A stretch of 64,000 nucleotides of DNA, taken from the IMG/VR virus record IMGVR_UViG_3300009184_000044, positions 1 to 64,000 of that record. One strand, given 5' to 3'. Shown here in pieces: positions 18,601 to 28,396 of the stretch. A program made the position numbers and the translations under genes. The notes beneath the pieces are model-generated. The model saw only the letters and a program-made list of their open reading frames with translations. It was not told where the DNA came from and ran no database searches. This DNA comes from a virus. Each line of letters starts with the position of its first letter. The stretch's first letter is position 1.

Positions 18601-20843
18601 ATACTATAAAAATGTCGGGATTTATATCAAGAAATGATGTAATGACTGATGTACTTAGAAGTGCTGTTCTAGTTAGTGGTATTCGTTATAATTTAGAGTC
18701 GAGAAACTTAGCATCTGCATTAAATAATAAAGAGTTCCAGGTTTTAATGGTTCCTGATAGTACCTCGTTAATTATCAAAGTCGATATAGGTAAAAAAGAT
18801 TTTGAATCTTTTTCTAGTCTTGTTAGTTCGTACTCTAGCACTGTCTACAATAAAAACTTTGTAACAAATACTTTTAAGAACTTTGCTCAGTTCAATAGGG
18901 CTGGAACTGTTGACTATGTTAGCGGCTCAACGTTCTCCGTAAAATACGACTTTTTATCTGGAAATAGTGGCAATGGCGTAAGTAGTTCGGACGCTATTGG
19001 TACTGAATACATTTTAGCAACTCAGGGAGCTGCTAAGCTAGCTGCATATAATAAGTCAAATATTGCTATTGGCTCTAAACTTAATGTTTTAGGCTTGCAA
19101 GATTATACTTCAACAACAACTAAAAAAGTATTAAAGTTTTCTAAACTGAATGGGCCTCACACAGTTAAAGCCGTTGCAGCTAACTCAAACTATTCTGATG
19201 GAAAAACATCTACTAGAGTGACCGTTGTAAATAACTTAAAAACGGATGATGGTAAGAGTACTTTAGTACTGAATAACCTTCCTTACCCGGACTTTGATGC
19301 TAACTACACTGATGCAAAATACCCTTCACTATCTAAAGCAAAGATTGAAAAATGGCAATCTACTGCTGGAACTGCACGTTTAGATTTTACTAGAACTAAT
19401 GCTCAAGTTCAAGAAATAACGGGAGTCGCTAGAACTGGCTCGCCTGCAATAACCGCTACTTTTACTACTTCTGATTCTCATAAGTTTGTTGTAGGAGATT
19501 TTGTTGAAGTGAGTATTACTGGTAAATCTTCAGCTGCTTTTGAGCAAGGCGGCAGGTCTAGACAACTCACGGCTGTAACCGATACAACTTTTAGCTATAC
19601 AATGACGGCACCTACAAAAATTGTTTATTACTCTATAAGTGATGAAGTTGCTACTCTTTATTTTGCAAATAACTCTCCGCATAACTTAGTAGTTGGCGAT
19701 GTAATAACTGTCTCCGGCATAGTTGCTTCAGTAAATGGCTCTAGAACTATAACTAGCACTGGAGTCAGTAGTATTAGTTTTGCAGTAGCTTCTGGAACTG
19801 CGGACGTTACAAAAGCTAGAAATAATGGAACTATATCTGTAACTAGTTACGTCAATTTTAGCAATAATGGTTATAACGGCTATGCAGTTCCCGGAGCTTT
19901 TATTCAACGTATTCCTACAGTATTTGCAAGAACTTTTGGTGAGTTTCCTCTAAATGCTAAAATTGGAACTTTTGGATACTCTACTAATGAATATAGTGGA
20001 AATGCTATTCAAAACACTCCTATTACCGGAAGCTCGCTAAATACAGTTGCAAGTATATTAGATAAATATAGCAATGGAATTTCAGGCTTTGAGTATAGAG
20101 TTGACTCTAAATTAGAGTATGACACTAAAAACGATGCTCAAAGTAATAAAAACTTTACTAAAACTTTTGTTCTTATTCCAATATTTCCGGCGACTATGAC
20201 TGAATACCTAAATAGTCTACCTAACAATAAACTTGCTACTGGCCAATGGGCACCGCCAGCTGCATTTGGTGCAGATAAAGTTATTTTTGAATACCCTGGA
20301 AATATTACTAACGTAAATATGACTGAAAGTGCGCAAGACTCGGCTACTCGTATGTTTGTATCTTCTAGCAGTAATGGTAGCGGTGCGGGAGAAGTTCCGT
20401 ATGCAGCTGCGTCGGATACTACTTTGCTGGGGGCTGGTTGGCCGCTACTTGATAAAAAAGAAACTGTAACCTACCCTCAGCCTAACAATGCTGGTAATAA
20501 AAATGTTGATGATTTTGGAAACTATGATATAGAGACAGACCTTAACGTTTCTGCAGTTAGATTTTTACATGAATCTAAGCCTCCTCAGGGGGATATTACA
20601 ATAAGTGTAAATGGCTCTATCACTCCTGTTGTTGGCAGCTATAACCCCGGCGATTGGTGTTCTATAATTATTAAAGATAATTTTATAAAAAATCGTCTAA
20701 ATAGTCCACTTGAGCCTAGAAAAGATGTAATTGTTCGTAAAATTGATGCTATTAAAGTTTCAGTTCCAAATAACCCTGCATTCCCAGAAATGATTGATTT
20801 GACACTAGTTCCTGATTGGCAGGTTGACACAATTGGCAAGTAG
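15696..20843 (+). CDS. Giant baseplate hub/minor tail protein with repeated FCCH-like modules
   Basis: Residues 1-130 (SLEDVSYERSLKSPGSFDGK, AIYVVRNDVCVWGGIIWGR, FSASEFTSYLNHRMIW) match the start of the hub-type minor tail proteins of actinophages. The end (VGSYNPGDWCSIIIKDNF...VDTIGK) returns to the same type, so the hub domain is split by about 1,200 residues of insertion. The insert holds at least seven short beta modules, each with a HGL/HNL-VGD-V motif, an NG-Y strand and a final TTFSY-like strand; examples begin near bases 16500, 16800, 17680, 18000, 19450 and 19640. Codons and base use here are more AT-rich than in the capsid genes. No peptidase motif was recognised. Confidence 0.72.
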   Translation: MPDYIVPVGDSTAPRYRYYTADLVTNKIIGELSLEDVSYERSLKSPGSFDGKITVTEQTNSLDLYNATMPGKTAIYVVRNDVCVWGGIIWGRTYDMIGRTLTFSASEFTSYLNHRMIWKAYSQTFEARLVKVKNNNNTFVFIQSTGKVLLEAPSRGEKVRVSFLPAKLRKYTGTYEILDLDTDGAPSNPGQSSFYIKIPPLPTPPTGTYPNVTITMKVDTYSFLRDLITNTLNDFQYIQFPNEEITPGIRVPITVTKKQLVISDDAHGIATLTTGTAHGLIVGQRIEISNVDKLLNGRYLVSEIPSPTTFTYVISDPVSDYNKLSPITLTNISPTEVVIQQTPAQYRQITKYTEEYITHLERTGGLVELTLNSDHKFSIGDKVIVSIEDKKPALQIENDKKVNSFDYVKYNNTVEISDITSRSIFFTDPNPNHTNSKYDRKKQSVENIENNIVKNAAEKTMLKVFPGGAVIHGYNIGEQVKIINVDGYNTSWSNPIFDGYAEIFEVSPGISHTINYYKVVVDPDITDATEYQKDTLVYIYFDMADPKFKAGDEILIEGLSNDMTTPTPIDISSLNGYFKIEEDSAPDSAHGNRYYVYFRMLWEATAYVGAGSGGIASVNGKSWIGYEPAYSEIKYDVSLKEPDAQSSILQVKYKADAGASANRMVVNTTTRHSLTAGDYVSIKYSKTEDQEIYGADYVKVITVPDLNTFSYSIPKNSKSTKDKPIPPKKDTDGFVTKAGLVTRIKSIIGAPQPVSISFSHAESKGANEGGTVTLYSTDHGLMAGDYIFVDAASSKSEFLENGRQSVKITDTTKDTISYNINGDIPTTDSMEIRGVGFDTSSGQKVVFFDVVEKGSQVAARTNTITKIKPKWHKGASNSNYVTYTTSVATTAVAGDKVTISGLANVGSITTSTTTATPAMEYFKYTAGSVFDTTKIKKQLAKTLLIKFTSAHGLNPDTGSADDNAPKTKNTIKMSGFISRNDVMTDVLRSAVLVSGIRYNLESRNLASALNNKEFQVLMVPDSTSLIIKVDIGKKDFESFSSLVSSYSSTVYNKNFVTNTFKNFAQFNRAGTVDYVSGSTFSVKYDFLSGNSGNGVSSSDAIGTEYILATQGAAKLAAYNKSNIAIGSKLNVLGLQDYTSTTTKKVLKFSKLNGPHTVKAVAANSNYSDGKTSTRVTVVNNLKTDDGKSTLVLNNLPYPDFDANYTDAKYPSLSKAKIEKWQSTAGTARLDFTRTNAQVQEITGVARTGSPAITATFTTSDSHKFVVGDFVEVSITGKSSAAFEQGGRSRQLTAVTDTTFSYTMTAPTKIVYYSISDEVATLYFANNSPHNLVVGDVITVSGIVASVNGSRTITSTGVSSISFAVASGTADVTKARNNGTISVTSYVNFSNNGYNGYAVPGAFIQRIPTVFARTFGEFPLNAKIGTFGYSTNEYSGNAIQNTPITGSSLNTVASILDKYSNGISGFEYRVDSKLEYDTKNDAQSNKNFTKTFVLIPIFPATMTEYLNSLPNNKLATGQWAPPAAFGADKVIFEYPGNITNVNMTESAQDSATRMFVSSSSNGSGAGEVPYAAASDTTLLGAGWPLLDKKETVTYPQPNNAGNKNVDDFGNYDIETDLNVSAVRFLHESKPPQGDITISVNGSITPVVGSYNPGDWCSIIIKDNFIKNRLNSPLEPRKDVIVRKIDAIKVSVPNNPAFPEMIDLTLVPDWQVDTIGK

Positions 20844-23800
20844 AAGAATAACTAGAACTAAGAGTTTTAGTTCATATCTATCATCTATTAATGATGAAGT
20901 TTCAGTACTAAAGTCTAGAGACGATACTACTGGATTAGGCCTTGCTAATGGGTCTGTATCTGCAAATTCTCTAGCTGATGAACTATCTTTAGCGTCTAAT
21001 GGAATTCATAGTAGTAATTATATCCCCAACTACGCTGGTTGGCGTATTAGTGGTTCTGGTGTAGCCGAATTTTCTGATGTATTTGTGCGTGGAGATATCA
21101 ACGCTTACTCGGGAACTATCGGTTACTGGAATATCAGCTCTCCTTCTGTTAGTCGTACTTTTGGTGATATCACCCTTTATGGAACTTTTCTTGAAAGTGC
21201 TGCCATTGGTGATTCAGATGTAAATAAAACTAGCGGTACATATGTTGCACTTTTTAAGTCTTATGAGTTGCAACCAAATTTTATTGTTTCTAAATATCGT
21301 AGAGATAATATTGCAACTATTACTACTCCCGGACATGCTTTTCTTTTAGGAGATAAAGTATATGTATCCATTGACGGTGACGTAGATGGCTTTAATGCTT
21401 TAGCTTCTCCAGTATCTATTATTCAAGCTACCGGAGATACTATTAGCTATATCAACGATGGTGTTGATTTTACTAATCTAAACTCTAGCGGCGATGCCGT
21501 TACTAATAATTCAATTGGTACTGTAACTCTTTATAATCCTGATGTTGCTGGTTTATATCTAAAAGACTATTCAAAGCGTGAGTTTGATTATGGATACTTT
21601 TCTAATACTGGTGTTTCTTATACTTCTGCAGAAGATATCAACGTAATTGAAAATCCTAGTTTTGAATATAATAGCGCATATTCTGATACCTCGTGGGCAG
21701 CGGGTGCCGGCCTAACTTTGACTTCTAGCGGCGTTAGTTTATCGTCCTCTTCTGTCTATAGGGGTGGCAGTGCTTTTGGTTTAGGTCTTAACTGGACTAC
21801 TGCAGTTAGTACCTACTTAACTGGAAACATAGACTATACCGCTGGAAAATCTTATAATGTATTTGGTTTAGGTAGAAATTTGTATTTTGGAATTTCAATA
21901 TTTCCTAAATATACTCCAGCGGAGTCGACTATAAGTAGCATACAGACATTTAACTTGACCGGCAATTTTACCTCTGCTACTGCAACTGCTACAACTATTA
22001 CCTACACAGGTAGTGGATTAAATTTTTCTGCTGGTCAGTACATAACTGTTCCTCAGCCGGGAACTGTCGGATTTACAACTAATGCTTCTAGATTCAACAT
22101 TACTAATCAAAAAATAAAAACTGCAAATAGCACAACTGTTACTGTCGAGTTAGCTGGTGCTGCTGTTTCCGAAACGGCTGCAGTGACTGCGTCTACGGGA
22201 CTGTTAAGGGTAATTATTCCCGCTACTAGTCCTTTTACTTCCGGAGATACTGCATTCTTAGACGCTGATGCTGGAGTTTACAATGCCACTTATGGTGAAA
22301 TTACTAATTATTATTCTCCGCATACCATTGCTGATGGTACTCAGGGGTATACATACACTGTTGCGCCTTTTCCAGTGCCTACAACAACAACATTTTATTT
22401 ACAAACAGAGTACGGTTTTACAGAAACAACCGCAACCAATCTTACACTTGAGAGTCATTACAATACTGGTGGTGTTGTTTCTAGAACTCAAAAAATATTT
22501 AAACCATATGAACTTGCTTTAGATTTATCTGCCATTGCTTTTACATACTCTACTGGCTCTGTATCTACTTCAATATCAAATGTGCTTTCTAGCGGCACTA
22601 CCGCACTATGGTCTAGCAGCTCAAGAAATAAATATTTAATAAGTACGGCTAATGACTATATGCTTGGGTATTTAGACTCTACAGTTAAAATACCTGCAAT
22701 GAAAAAGTCTATTTCAACTATTCTCGACGGTGCTAGCATAAATGCTGCATACCTTGCTGCTGATGCAACTGGATATAATCTTAGTTCCGATATTAAAATT
22801 AATATTCCTGGCTGGCTAGTATTGCATGATGGAAATGGGATTGTACCCCCTTCTCCTACTAAATTAGAAACTATTGGTTATATTGCAGACAGCGTTTATT
22901 TATCTACTGCATCTAACTTCTTTTACGGCAATGAGCTAACTAACTACAGATGGTATACCGCTACTACAGATGCTGTAGTTTCAGGACCAAGTCAAGCTTC
23001 TATAGAAGGTACTAAATCTTGGATAGATGTAAACCTAGTAAGTCAATCTGCGCACCTAGACTATTTTGACTACGTTGGTTTTAGAAACAATACATTTGAC
23101 TATACAATGACTGCTCGTCCAGGAATTACTATTTTAGATACAACAGCTACCATTGCTAAGTTTCCCGACTCTGTTTATGAAACTACTACAGTTACCGGTG
23201 GCAAGTATCAATACTCTACTTCTTCTACAACATATAGGAATATATCCCCGTCTCTTAAACTTCTTACTGGCGAGAGGTCTTCTGCCTTTGAACTATCTAC
23301 CCTATCAAAGACTGTTAACTCTTCCGGTACAGAAGATTTTTCTAAAGGTGCAGTTGTTTATGGTGTTTATAATCAAAATGATTCAGGGTCAACTACTATT
23401 TACACTGGCAGCGATAAATTTGTTTGGACGTCCTATACTTCTTTACTAGATAATGAAAATTTAGCGCAAGTTATTTTTGAACCTGATTTAGCTACTTTCA
23501 AACAAAAAGTTTTAGGTTTATCGGGATTTACTGGAAGTACTCTACGTCTAACTACATCTAGTGCTCTTAGTCTTATATCTAGCTCTCATGCTTTGCAATT
23601 GGGAGCAACTGAGTCCGCAAACTTACGAGCTGATAGTAATGAAATACAAGCTGTAACTGCCAGTGTAGCTTCAACAATGTTTTTAAATCGCAGTGGTGGA
23701 AATGTTAATATTGGAAATGCTGCATCTACTATTACAGTTATAGGTGATTTGAAGGTAAATGGTGCTGCTGTCTATGATGGTGGAGTTAGCTATGCTGGAA

Positions 23801-26800
23801 CTGGAACATATGCAAGACTAAGAGCTACCGCTACCGATAGTGTCGGCACTGGTACTCAAGGGTTCCAATTGGGGGCTAATGGCGCTGTAAACCTACAAAT
23901 GGACCGTAATAGTATTCAAGTTTATAGTGGTACTGGTAGTAATAAATCTGCCATAGGTGTAAACTCACTTGGCGGGGATGTCACCATCGGCTCTTCAACT
24001 TCTACAGTTTCTATTCCTGGCACTACATCTTTTGCAAATGTTGATACTACCGGGCATGTTAGTGCTGGTGGTGCAATTTATACATCTACTGGAAATATTA
24101 GAACTTTTAATGGAGATTTATACACATCTTCTGGAAATATCTACACATCTTCTGGAGGATTTACTGGGGATACTATTCGTCTTACATCTACTACGGATGT
24201 TACAGCTATCTCAACTGCTCATGCTTTCCAGATTGGTGCAGCTACTAGCGGAACAGCTAACTTACGCATAGATTCTAATGAAATTGGTGCTTTTACATTT
24301 AATACTCCTAGTACACTAAGCCTAAATAATTTAGGTGGAACTGTTAGTATTGGAAGCACTTCGTCTGATGTACTTATCAAAAAATTGACTGTAGCGGGAT
24401 ATGTAACTAATGCTGCTGATGGAACTTTAGGGACTACTACAAGCATTCCTAAATCTGTGGTTGGTCTTGGTAACGTAGAGAATACTGCCCTCTCTACATG
24501 GGGAGGTTCTACTAATATCACCACAGTTGGGTCAATTAGCGCAGGAACTTGGAATGCCACTGCAATTGCTGATGGAAAAATTGCATCAGCTCTTACAGGT
24601 AAAACTTACAATGGCCTAACAATTACAACTAGCACAGGTACTTTGACAATTGCTGCTAGTAAAACTCTTACCGTAAATAACACAATTGCAATAAGTGCTA
24701 CTAATGACAGCAATAGCGGTCTTAACATTGGGGGTGGTGGAACATTAGGAAGTGCGGCGTTTACAGCATCTACCGCATATATTTCTTCTACACTAATGTC
24801 AGCACTAGGGGATACTATTTACGGTGGAGCTTCTGGTGCAGCTACTAAATTACTTGGAAACACTACTAGTACTAAGAAATTCCTGCGTCAAACTGGTGAT
24901 GGTACTGCTTCAGCCGCCCCTGCCTGGGATACTGTCACAAAAACTGACGTTGGCCTTGGTAACGTAGACAACACAACAGATGCAAACAAGCCAGTCTCCA
25001 CAGCAACTCAGACTGCTCTAGACCTAAAGGCAAACCTTGCTAGCCCTGCATTTACGGGAACTGCAACTAGTACAGGACTAACAGTAAATGGACTACTTGA
25101 AGTGCAGACTGGTGCTGTTCGCGTTGCTTTATTTGGTGGAGATGCTAACGGTTCGATAGAGCTTGGTAAATTAGGGGTATCAACAACACCGTTTATTGAC
25201 TTCCATTCGGGAGCTACAACAACTGACTATGACTCTCGCATTATTGCATCTGGAGGTAATGGAACATCAGGGCAAGGAACATTAACTTACAATGCAGCAA
25301 CACATGTATTTAGTGGAGGTATAAATAACGCAGTATTTACAGGAAATATTCCGACTGTTACTGGCTCTGATGCCGGAAGCGTAAAATATGATACTAATTT
25401 AGTAAATAGAGCATATTTAGATAGTCAAATTATTAATTTAATTTGGAGAGAACAAGTAAAATGTGCAACTACTGCAGCACTAGGTGCTTCAGATAGTAAC
25501 TCTCTCGGTAATCTTCTCGGTGGAACAATCACTCCTACCTACTCTAATGTTTTAGGAACTACAAGTACTGATGGTACTGGATATTTTGGAATAACATCAT
25601 CAACATCTCAAACTATTGCTTCTAGTGGAAGTCTTGTTTTTGCTCTAACTTTAGCTAGCTCACCTCATGCTCTATCTATTGGTCAAAGTGTGCGTATTAG
25701 CGTTACAGATACTCCAAGCACTTATATGGATGGAACTATTACTTTAATAAGCCAATCAAGTATGACTGTCACCATAAATGCTTCTTCCGGCAGTGGAACT
25801 TATAGTACATGGACTATAAGCACTATTAGGTCGACTCTTACAGTAACTCCATCTGTTAACTGGACTCAAGTTACTATTGATGGTCAAAGTCTTGCTATAA
25901 ATGACCGTGTTCTTATTAAAAATCAAACTGCTGCTCTACAGAATGGTATTTATGTAGTAACTGGTATAGGTGCAGTTGGTACTACTACCCCGTTTATATT
26001 TACCAGAGCATTTGATTCTGATTTAGCTTCAGAAAACTTTGTAAGATATGGCGTATATGTTCAATATGGCAGCACTTACTCCGATAAAACCTTTACAAAT
26101 ATTGTAAATGGTGATGTTACAATGGGGACTACTTCCCTTACATTTGCTTTAGCTGGTGGTCTTGCTAATGCAATTGTTCCAACTTCTGGTACATATAGAA
26201 TTCCATATACAAATGCTACTAGAGGGCTTACATATACTAATGCTTCAACTCAGCCTGGGCAGCTTTTGAAGAGTGGTTATGCTGCTCCGGGTGCAAATGC
26301 TCCTGGTTGGTATGATGCAAACCCATTTGAAGTAAAAACAGGAAAAATTGCTTCTGGTGATTGGGATACCAATACAGACGGAGAAGCAACTGTAACTTTT
26401 AATGTTCCTTTTCCAAAAGGCGTTGTGCCAAATATAACATTTACTCCAGTGTCTAGCTCTACTAATTATATTCATTCAGTTACTTTAAAGGCACTTCCAA
26501 ACTATACTGGATTTACAGCCATTATTAGAAGTTGGGATGGTACAAATATAATTACTAGTCAGATTCCAACTACTTACTGGATAGCAACTCAGGGGGGAAG
26601 AACTAGTAAGTCAGCTATTGATATTACTGCTACAAGCGGTAATGGTTCTTTAGTTACAATTACTACTGATACTGCTCATGGATTTATTACTAGTGATAAA
26701 GTCACTATCGCTGGTGTAGTGCCTACTGGCTATAATGGAACTTATACTGTATCTACAAGTTCAACAATTCGATACAACTATTGTTTAAATCCTAATTTTA

Positions 26801-27357
26801 CAACTAACGCAACTAACTGGACTGGAGCTGGTGCTACTGGTCGTGACACTACTCGTTTTTATCAGACCCCAGCCAGTCTTTCTGTAGGTACAGATGGGAC
26901 TGTCTTTACAGCATACTATACTGAATCTAGTTCAAGTAAATATTATTCTGGTGGAGTATATACTTCTAGTGCTTATGTCTATACAGGTTCAGCATGCGGT
27001 GTCACTATTAACATAGATTTCTACAATGGAAATATTCTTTTGAATGGCTCAGTTCAACAGACTTTTGTAATGCCTGCTGCTACTTGGACAAGAGTAAATA
27101 CTGGAGCTGCAACTGCACCAGCTGGTACTAATAAAATAAGACTTTGGATATCTAAGGGTACTGGTGGAGGAATAATGAATATTGATGCTGTATTGATTGA
27201 ACCTGTAGATACTTTAGGAACTTATTTTGATGGACCAACTTTTGGTGGAGCATTTAGTTTTACTTATTCAGATAATACAACTGGTTCAATGACTACAGCA
27301 GGTTATGTGACGTTAGCAGCTGATGATGGTAGAACAGATTATACTGAAGTTACTTAG
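20833..27357 (+). CDS. Giant tail fibre / receptor-binding protein
   Basis: The gene overlaps the hub gene and has no early ATG. I prefer TTG at 20833, nine bases after GGCAGG; the TTG at 20824 is the alternative. The N-terminus (SFSSYLSSINDEVSVLKSR) is followed by a tail-attachment type region (WRISGSGVAEFSDVFVRGDI). The middle holds FCCH-like modules and long Thr/Ser beta regions. Around base 24940 there is a classic fibre motif (GLGNVDNTTDANKPVST). Around 25850-26150 there is a module with RVLIKNQTAALQNGIYVVTG, shared with the fibre at 47461. The C-terminus has another FCCH-like module and a carbohydrate-binding-like domain (NPNFTTNATNWTGAG). It probably carries host specificity. Confidence 0.75.
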   Translation: MASRRITRTKSFSSYLSSINDEVSVLKSRDDTTGLGLANGSVSANSLADELSLASNGIHSSNYIPNYAGWRISGSGVAEFSDVFVRGDINAYSGTIGYWNISSPSVSRTFGDITLYGTFLESAAIGDSDVNKTSGTYVALFKSYELQPNFIVSKYRRDNIATITTPGHAFLLGDKVYVSIDGDVDGFNALASPVSIIQATGDTISYINDGVDFTNLNSSGDAVTNNSIGTVTLYNPDVAGLYLKDYSKREFDYGYFSNTGVSYTSAEDINVIENPSFEYNSAYSDTSWAAGAGLTLTSSGVSLSSSSVYRGGSAFGLGLNWTTAVSTYLTGNIDYTAGKSYNVFGLGRNLYFGISIFPKYTPAESTISSIQTFNLTGNFTSATATATTITYTGSGLNFSAGQYITVPQPGTVGFTTNASRFNITNQKIKTANSTTVTVELAGAAVSETAAVTASTGLLRVIIPATSPFTSGDTAFLDADAGVYNATYGEITNYYSPHTIADGTQGYTYTVAPFPVPTTTTFYLQTEYGFTETTATNLTLESHYNTGGVVSRTQKIFKPYELALDLSAIAFTYSTGSVSTSISNVLSSGTTALWSSSSRNKYLISTANDYMLGYLDSTVKIPAMKKSISTILDGASINAAYLAADATGYNLSSDIKINIPGWLVLHDGNGIVPPSPTKLETIGYIADSVYLSTASNFFYGNELTNYRWYTATTDAVVSGPSQASIEGTKSWIDVNLVSQSAHLDYFDYVGFRNNTFDYTMTARPGITILDTTATIAKFPDSVYETTTVTGGKYQYSTSSTTYRNISPSLKLLTGERSSAFELSTLSKTVNSSGTEDFSKGAVVYGVYNQNDSGSTTIYTGSDKFVWTSYTSLLDNENLAQVIFEPDLATFKQKVLGLSGFTGSTLRLTTSSALSLISSSHALQLGATESANLRADSNEIQAVTASVASTMFLNRSGGNVNIGNAASTITVIGDLKVNGAAVYDGGVSYAGTGTYARLRATATDSVGTGTQGFQLGANGAVNLQMDRNSIQVYSGTGSNKSAIGVNSLGGDVTIGSSTSTVSIPGTTSFANVDTTGHVSAGGAIYTSTGNIRTFNGDLYTSSGNIYTSSGGFTGDTIRLTSTTDVTAISTAHAFQIGAATSGTANLRIDSNEIGAFTFNTPSTLSLNNLGGTVSIGSTSSDVLIKKLTVAGYVTNAADGTLGTTTSIPKSVVGLGNVENTALSTWGGSTNITTVGSISAGTWNATAIADGKIASALTGKTYNGLTITTSTGTLTIAASKTLTVNNTIAISATNDSNSGLNIGGGGTLGSAAFTASTAYISSTLMSALGDTIYGGASGAATKLLGNTTSTKKFLRQTGDGTASAAPAWDTVTKTDVGLGNVDNTTDANKPVSTATQTALDLKANLASPAFTGTATSTGLTVNGLLEVQTGAVRVALFGGDANGSIELGKLGVSTTPFIDFHSGATTTDYDSRIIASGGNGTSGQGTLTYNAATHVFSGGINNAVFTGNIPTVTGSDAGSVKYDTNLVNRAYLDSQIINLIWREQVKCATTAALGASDSNSLGNLLGGTITPTYSNVLGTTSTDGTGYFGITSSTSQTIASSGSLVFALTLASSPHALSIGQSVRISVTDTPSTYMDGTITLISQSSMTVTINASSGSGTYSTWTISTIRSTLTVTPSVNWTQVTIDGQSLAINDRVLIKNQTAALQNGIYVVTGIGAVGTTTPFIFTRAFDSDLASENFVRYGVYVQYGSTYSDKTFTNIVNGDVTMGTTSLTFALAGGLANAIVPTSGTYRIPYTNATRGLTYTNASTQPGQLLKSGYAAPGANAPGWYDANPFEVKTGKIASGDWDTNTDGEATVTFNVPFPKGVVPNITFTPVSSSTNYIHSVTLKALPNYTGFTAIIRSWDGTNIITSQIPTTYWIATQGGRTSKSAIDITATSGNGSLVTITTDTAHGFITSDKVTIAGVVPTGYNGTYTVSTSSTIRYNYCLNPNFTTNATNWTGAGATGRDTTRFYQTPASLSVGTDGTVFTAYYTESSSSKYYSGGVYTSSAYVYTGSACGVTINIDFYNGNILLNGSVQQTFVMPAATWTRVNTGAATAPAGTNKIRLWISKGTGGGIMNIDAVLIEPVDTLGTYFDGPTFGGAFSFTYSDNTTGSMTTAGYVTLAADDGRTDYTEVT

Positions 27358-27373
27358 GATTGGAAAATAAATA

Positions 27374-27502
27374 ATGTTTGTAATTTTAAAAATAACTACT
27401 AATGAGGTGGATGAATTTATTGTATATAATAAACTAACTAATTTAGAGGCTGCTCGATACTCAACTTACGATGAGGCTTTCAAAGACCTTCTATCTAGAT
27501 AG
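27374..27502 (+). CDS. Small unknown protein at the end of the tail operon
   Basis: A 42-residue ORF that starts with FVILKITTNEVDEFIVYNK and ends in the acidic/aromatic YDEAFKDLLSR. It lies 16 bases after the fibre stop and its 3' end overlaps the opposing WhiB gene by 8 bases. The Shine-Dalgarno is weak. The coding-like composition and placement support it moderately. The function is unknown. Confidence 0.45.
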   Translation: MFVILKITTNEVDEFIVYNKLTNLEAARYSTYDEAFKDLLSR

Positions 27503-28052
27503 TTTTCTTTTTACTAGCAGCTTTAGCATCTTTAGCTGCTTGCTTGGCTTTATTTTTTTCTCTAATCTTTTGATTTTTAATCTTATCTCGCTCAGCTTTA
27601 GCTAATCTTTCAGCTAACCAAGCGTGATAAGCATCTACAGCATTTGCACTAGTTCTACTCTGCCATTGAAATTTACAACTAGAGCATTCAACTACACGCA
27701 TAGTCGACCAACGACCTCCGGTTGGACGCTTTACTGTTTTAGTCTTTAGTTTTATTGTTGGTGATGCACAGTAAGCACAGATAGGATACTTACCTCTACG
27801 CATTTCTTGACCTTCCCAGTTAATAGAAAGTGCTCTTCGCATTTCTCCCTGGTCTAATCCGCCCCAAACTCCATACATTTGTTTTTCCTCTAAAGCACTC
27901 TTGACGCAGTCTTTTCTCACGGGACAGGTAAAACATAAACTTTTGGCTTGCTCTTGTTCATACTTTTTATTAGAAAAAAAGAAGTCCATTTTGTCTCTAT
28001 TTTTTAGTTTTCCGCACTCGGCATCTTCATACCATTCAGGATTGGTAATCAC
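27495..28052 (-). CDS. WhiB-family regulator with extra zinc-ribbon and basic tail
   Basis: The N-terminal half is a WhiB domain: C13, C40-x-x-C43 and C49 as iron-sulfur ligands, then the GVWGGLD turn. Residues about 90-140 carry two CxxC pairs (ICAYC and CSSC) like a zinc ribbon, and the last 40 residues are Lys/Ala-rich. WhiB proteins are actinobacterial and act with the main sigma factor; phage versions are known to alter host transcription. The extra zinc ribbon and basic tail are unusual and could bind nucleic acid directly. It is the last gene of the minus-strand replication operon, coupled to the previous gene through an ATGA overlap. Confidence 0.85.
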   Translation of the reverse strand: MITNPEWYEDAECGKLKNRDKMDFFFSNKKYEQEQAKSLCFTCPVRKDCVKSALEEKQMYGVWGGLDQGEMRRALSINWEGQEMRRGKYPICAYCASPTIKLKTKTVKRPTGGRWSTMRVVECSSCKFQWQSRTSANAVDAYHAWLAERLAKAERDKIKNQKIREKNKAKQAAKDAKAASKKKTI

Positions 28053-28396
28053 TCGTCATGCACCTCTACAAAAGTAACGTGTAGAACTTCAGCGACTTCA
28101 TCTCCATTTATGGTTGAGCCGTCATCTTGGCAAAAAGTAAGGTGATAGTTTCCATTTACTTCGCCCGCATATCCTTGGGATATAGCGGCAGAGTCTAAAA
28201 GTTTGAAGGCATCACCTAAAGAGGAAACAACTCCGTCTCTTTGGATAGAGGATGCTAATGCTCGCCTAACGACTTCGTGGTCTAGGTCAACATGGTCGTA
28301 GGTAAAATATATAATCGAGCTATCTTCTAGCTTACGGGGGTAGCTATAGCCATCCCACTCAAACCAAAGCGACTCGCCTTTTCTGGAATCTTTCAT
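28049..28396 (-). CDS. Unknown protein, probably leaderless
   Basis: I chose ATG at 28396 (115 residues) over the GTG at 28441, because a promoter with -10 TACAAT ends 6 bases before this ATG, a leaderless arrangement common in actinobacteria. The protein begins MKDSRKGESLWFEWDGYSY and has mixed helix and strand (IIYFTYDHVDLDHEVVRRAL, then EVLHVTFVEV). I do not recognise a family. It is coupled to the WhiB gene by an ATGA overlap, so this promoter would drive both. Confidence 0.6.
   Translation of the reverse strand: MKDSRKGESLWFEWDGYSYPRKLEDSSIIYFTYDHVDLDHEVVRRALASSIQRDGVVSSLGDAFKLLDSAAISQGYAGEVNGNYHLTFCQDDGSTINGDEVAEVLHVTFVEVHDE

Noticed and set aside
27488-27510. CTATCTAGATAG palindrome followed by T-run as a terminator
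   Set aside because: The stem is only four pairs once a loop is allowed, and it lies inside the overlapping ends of two genes.
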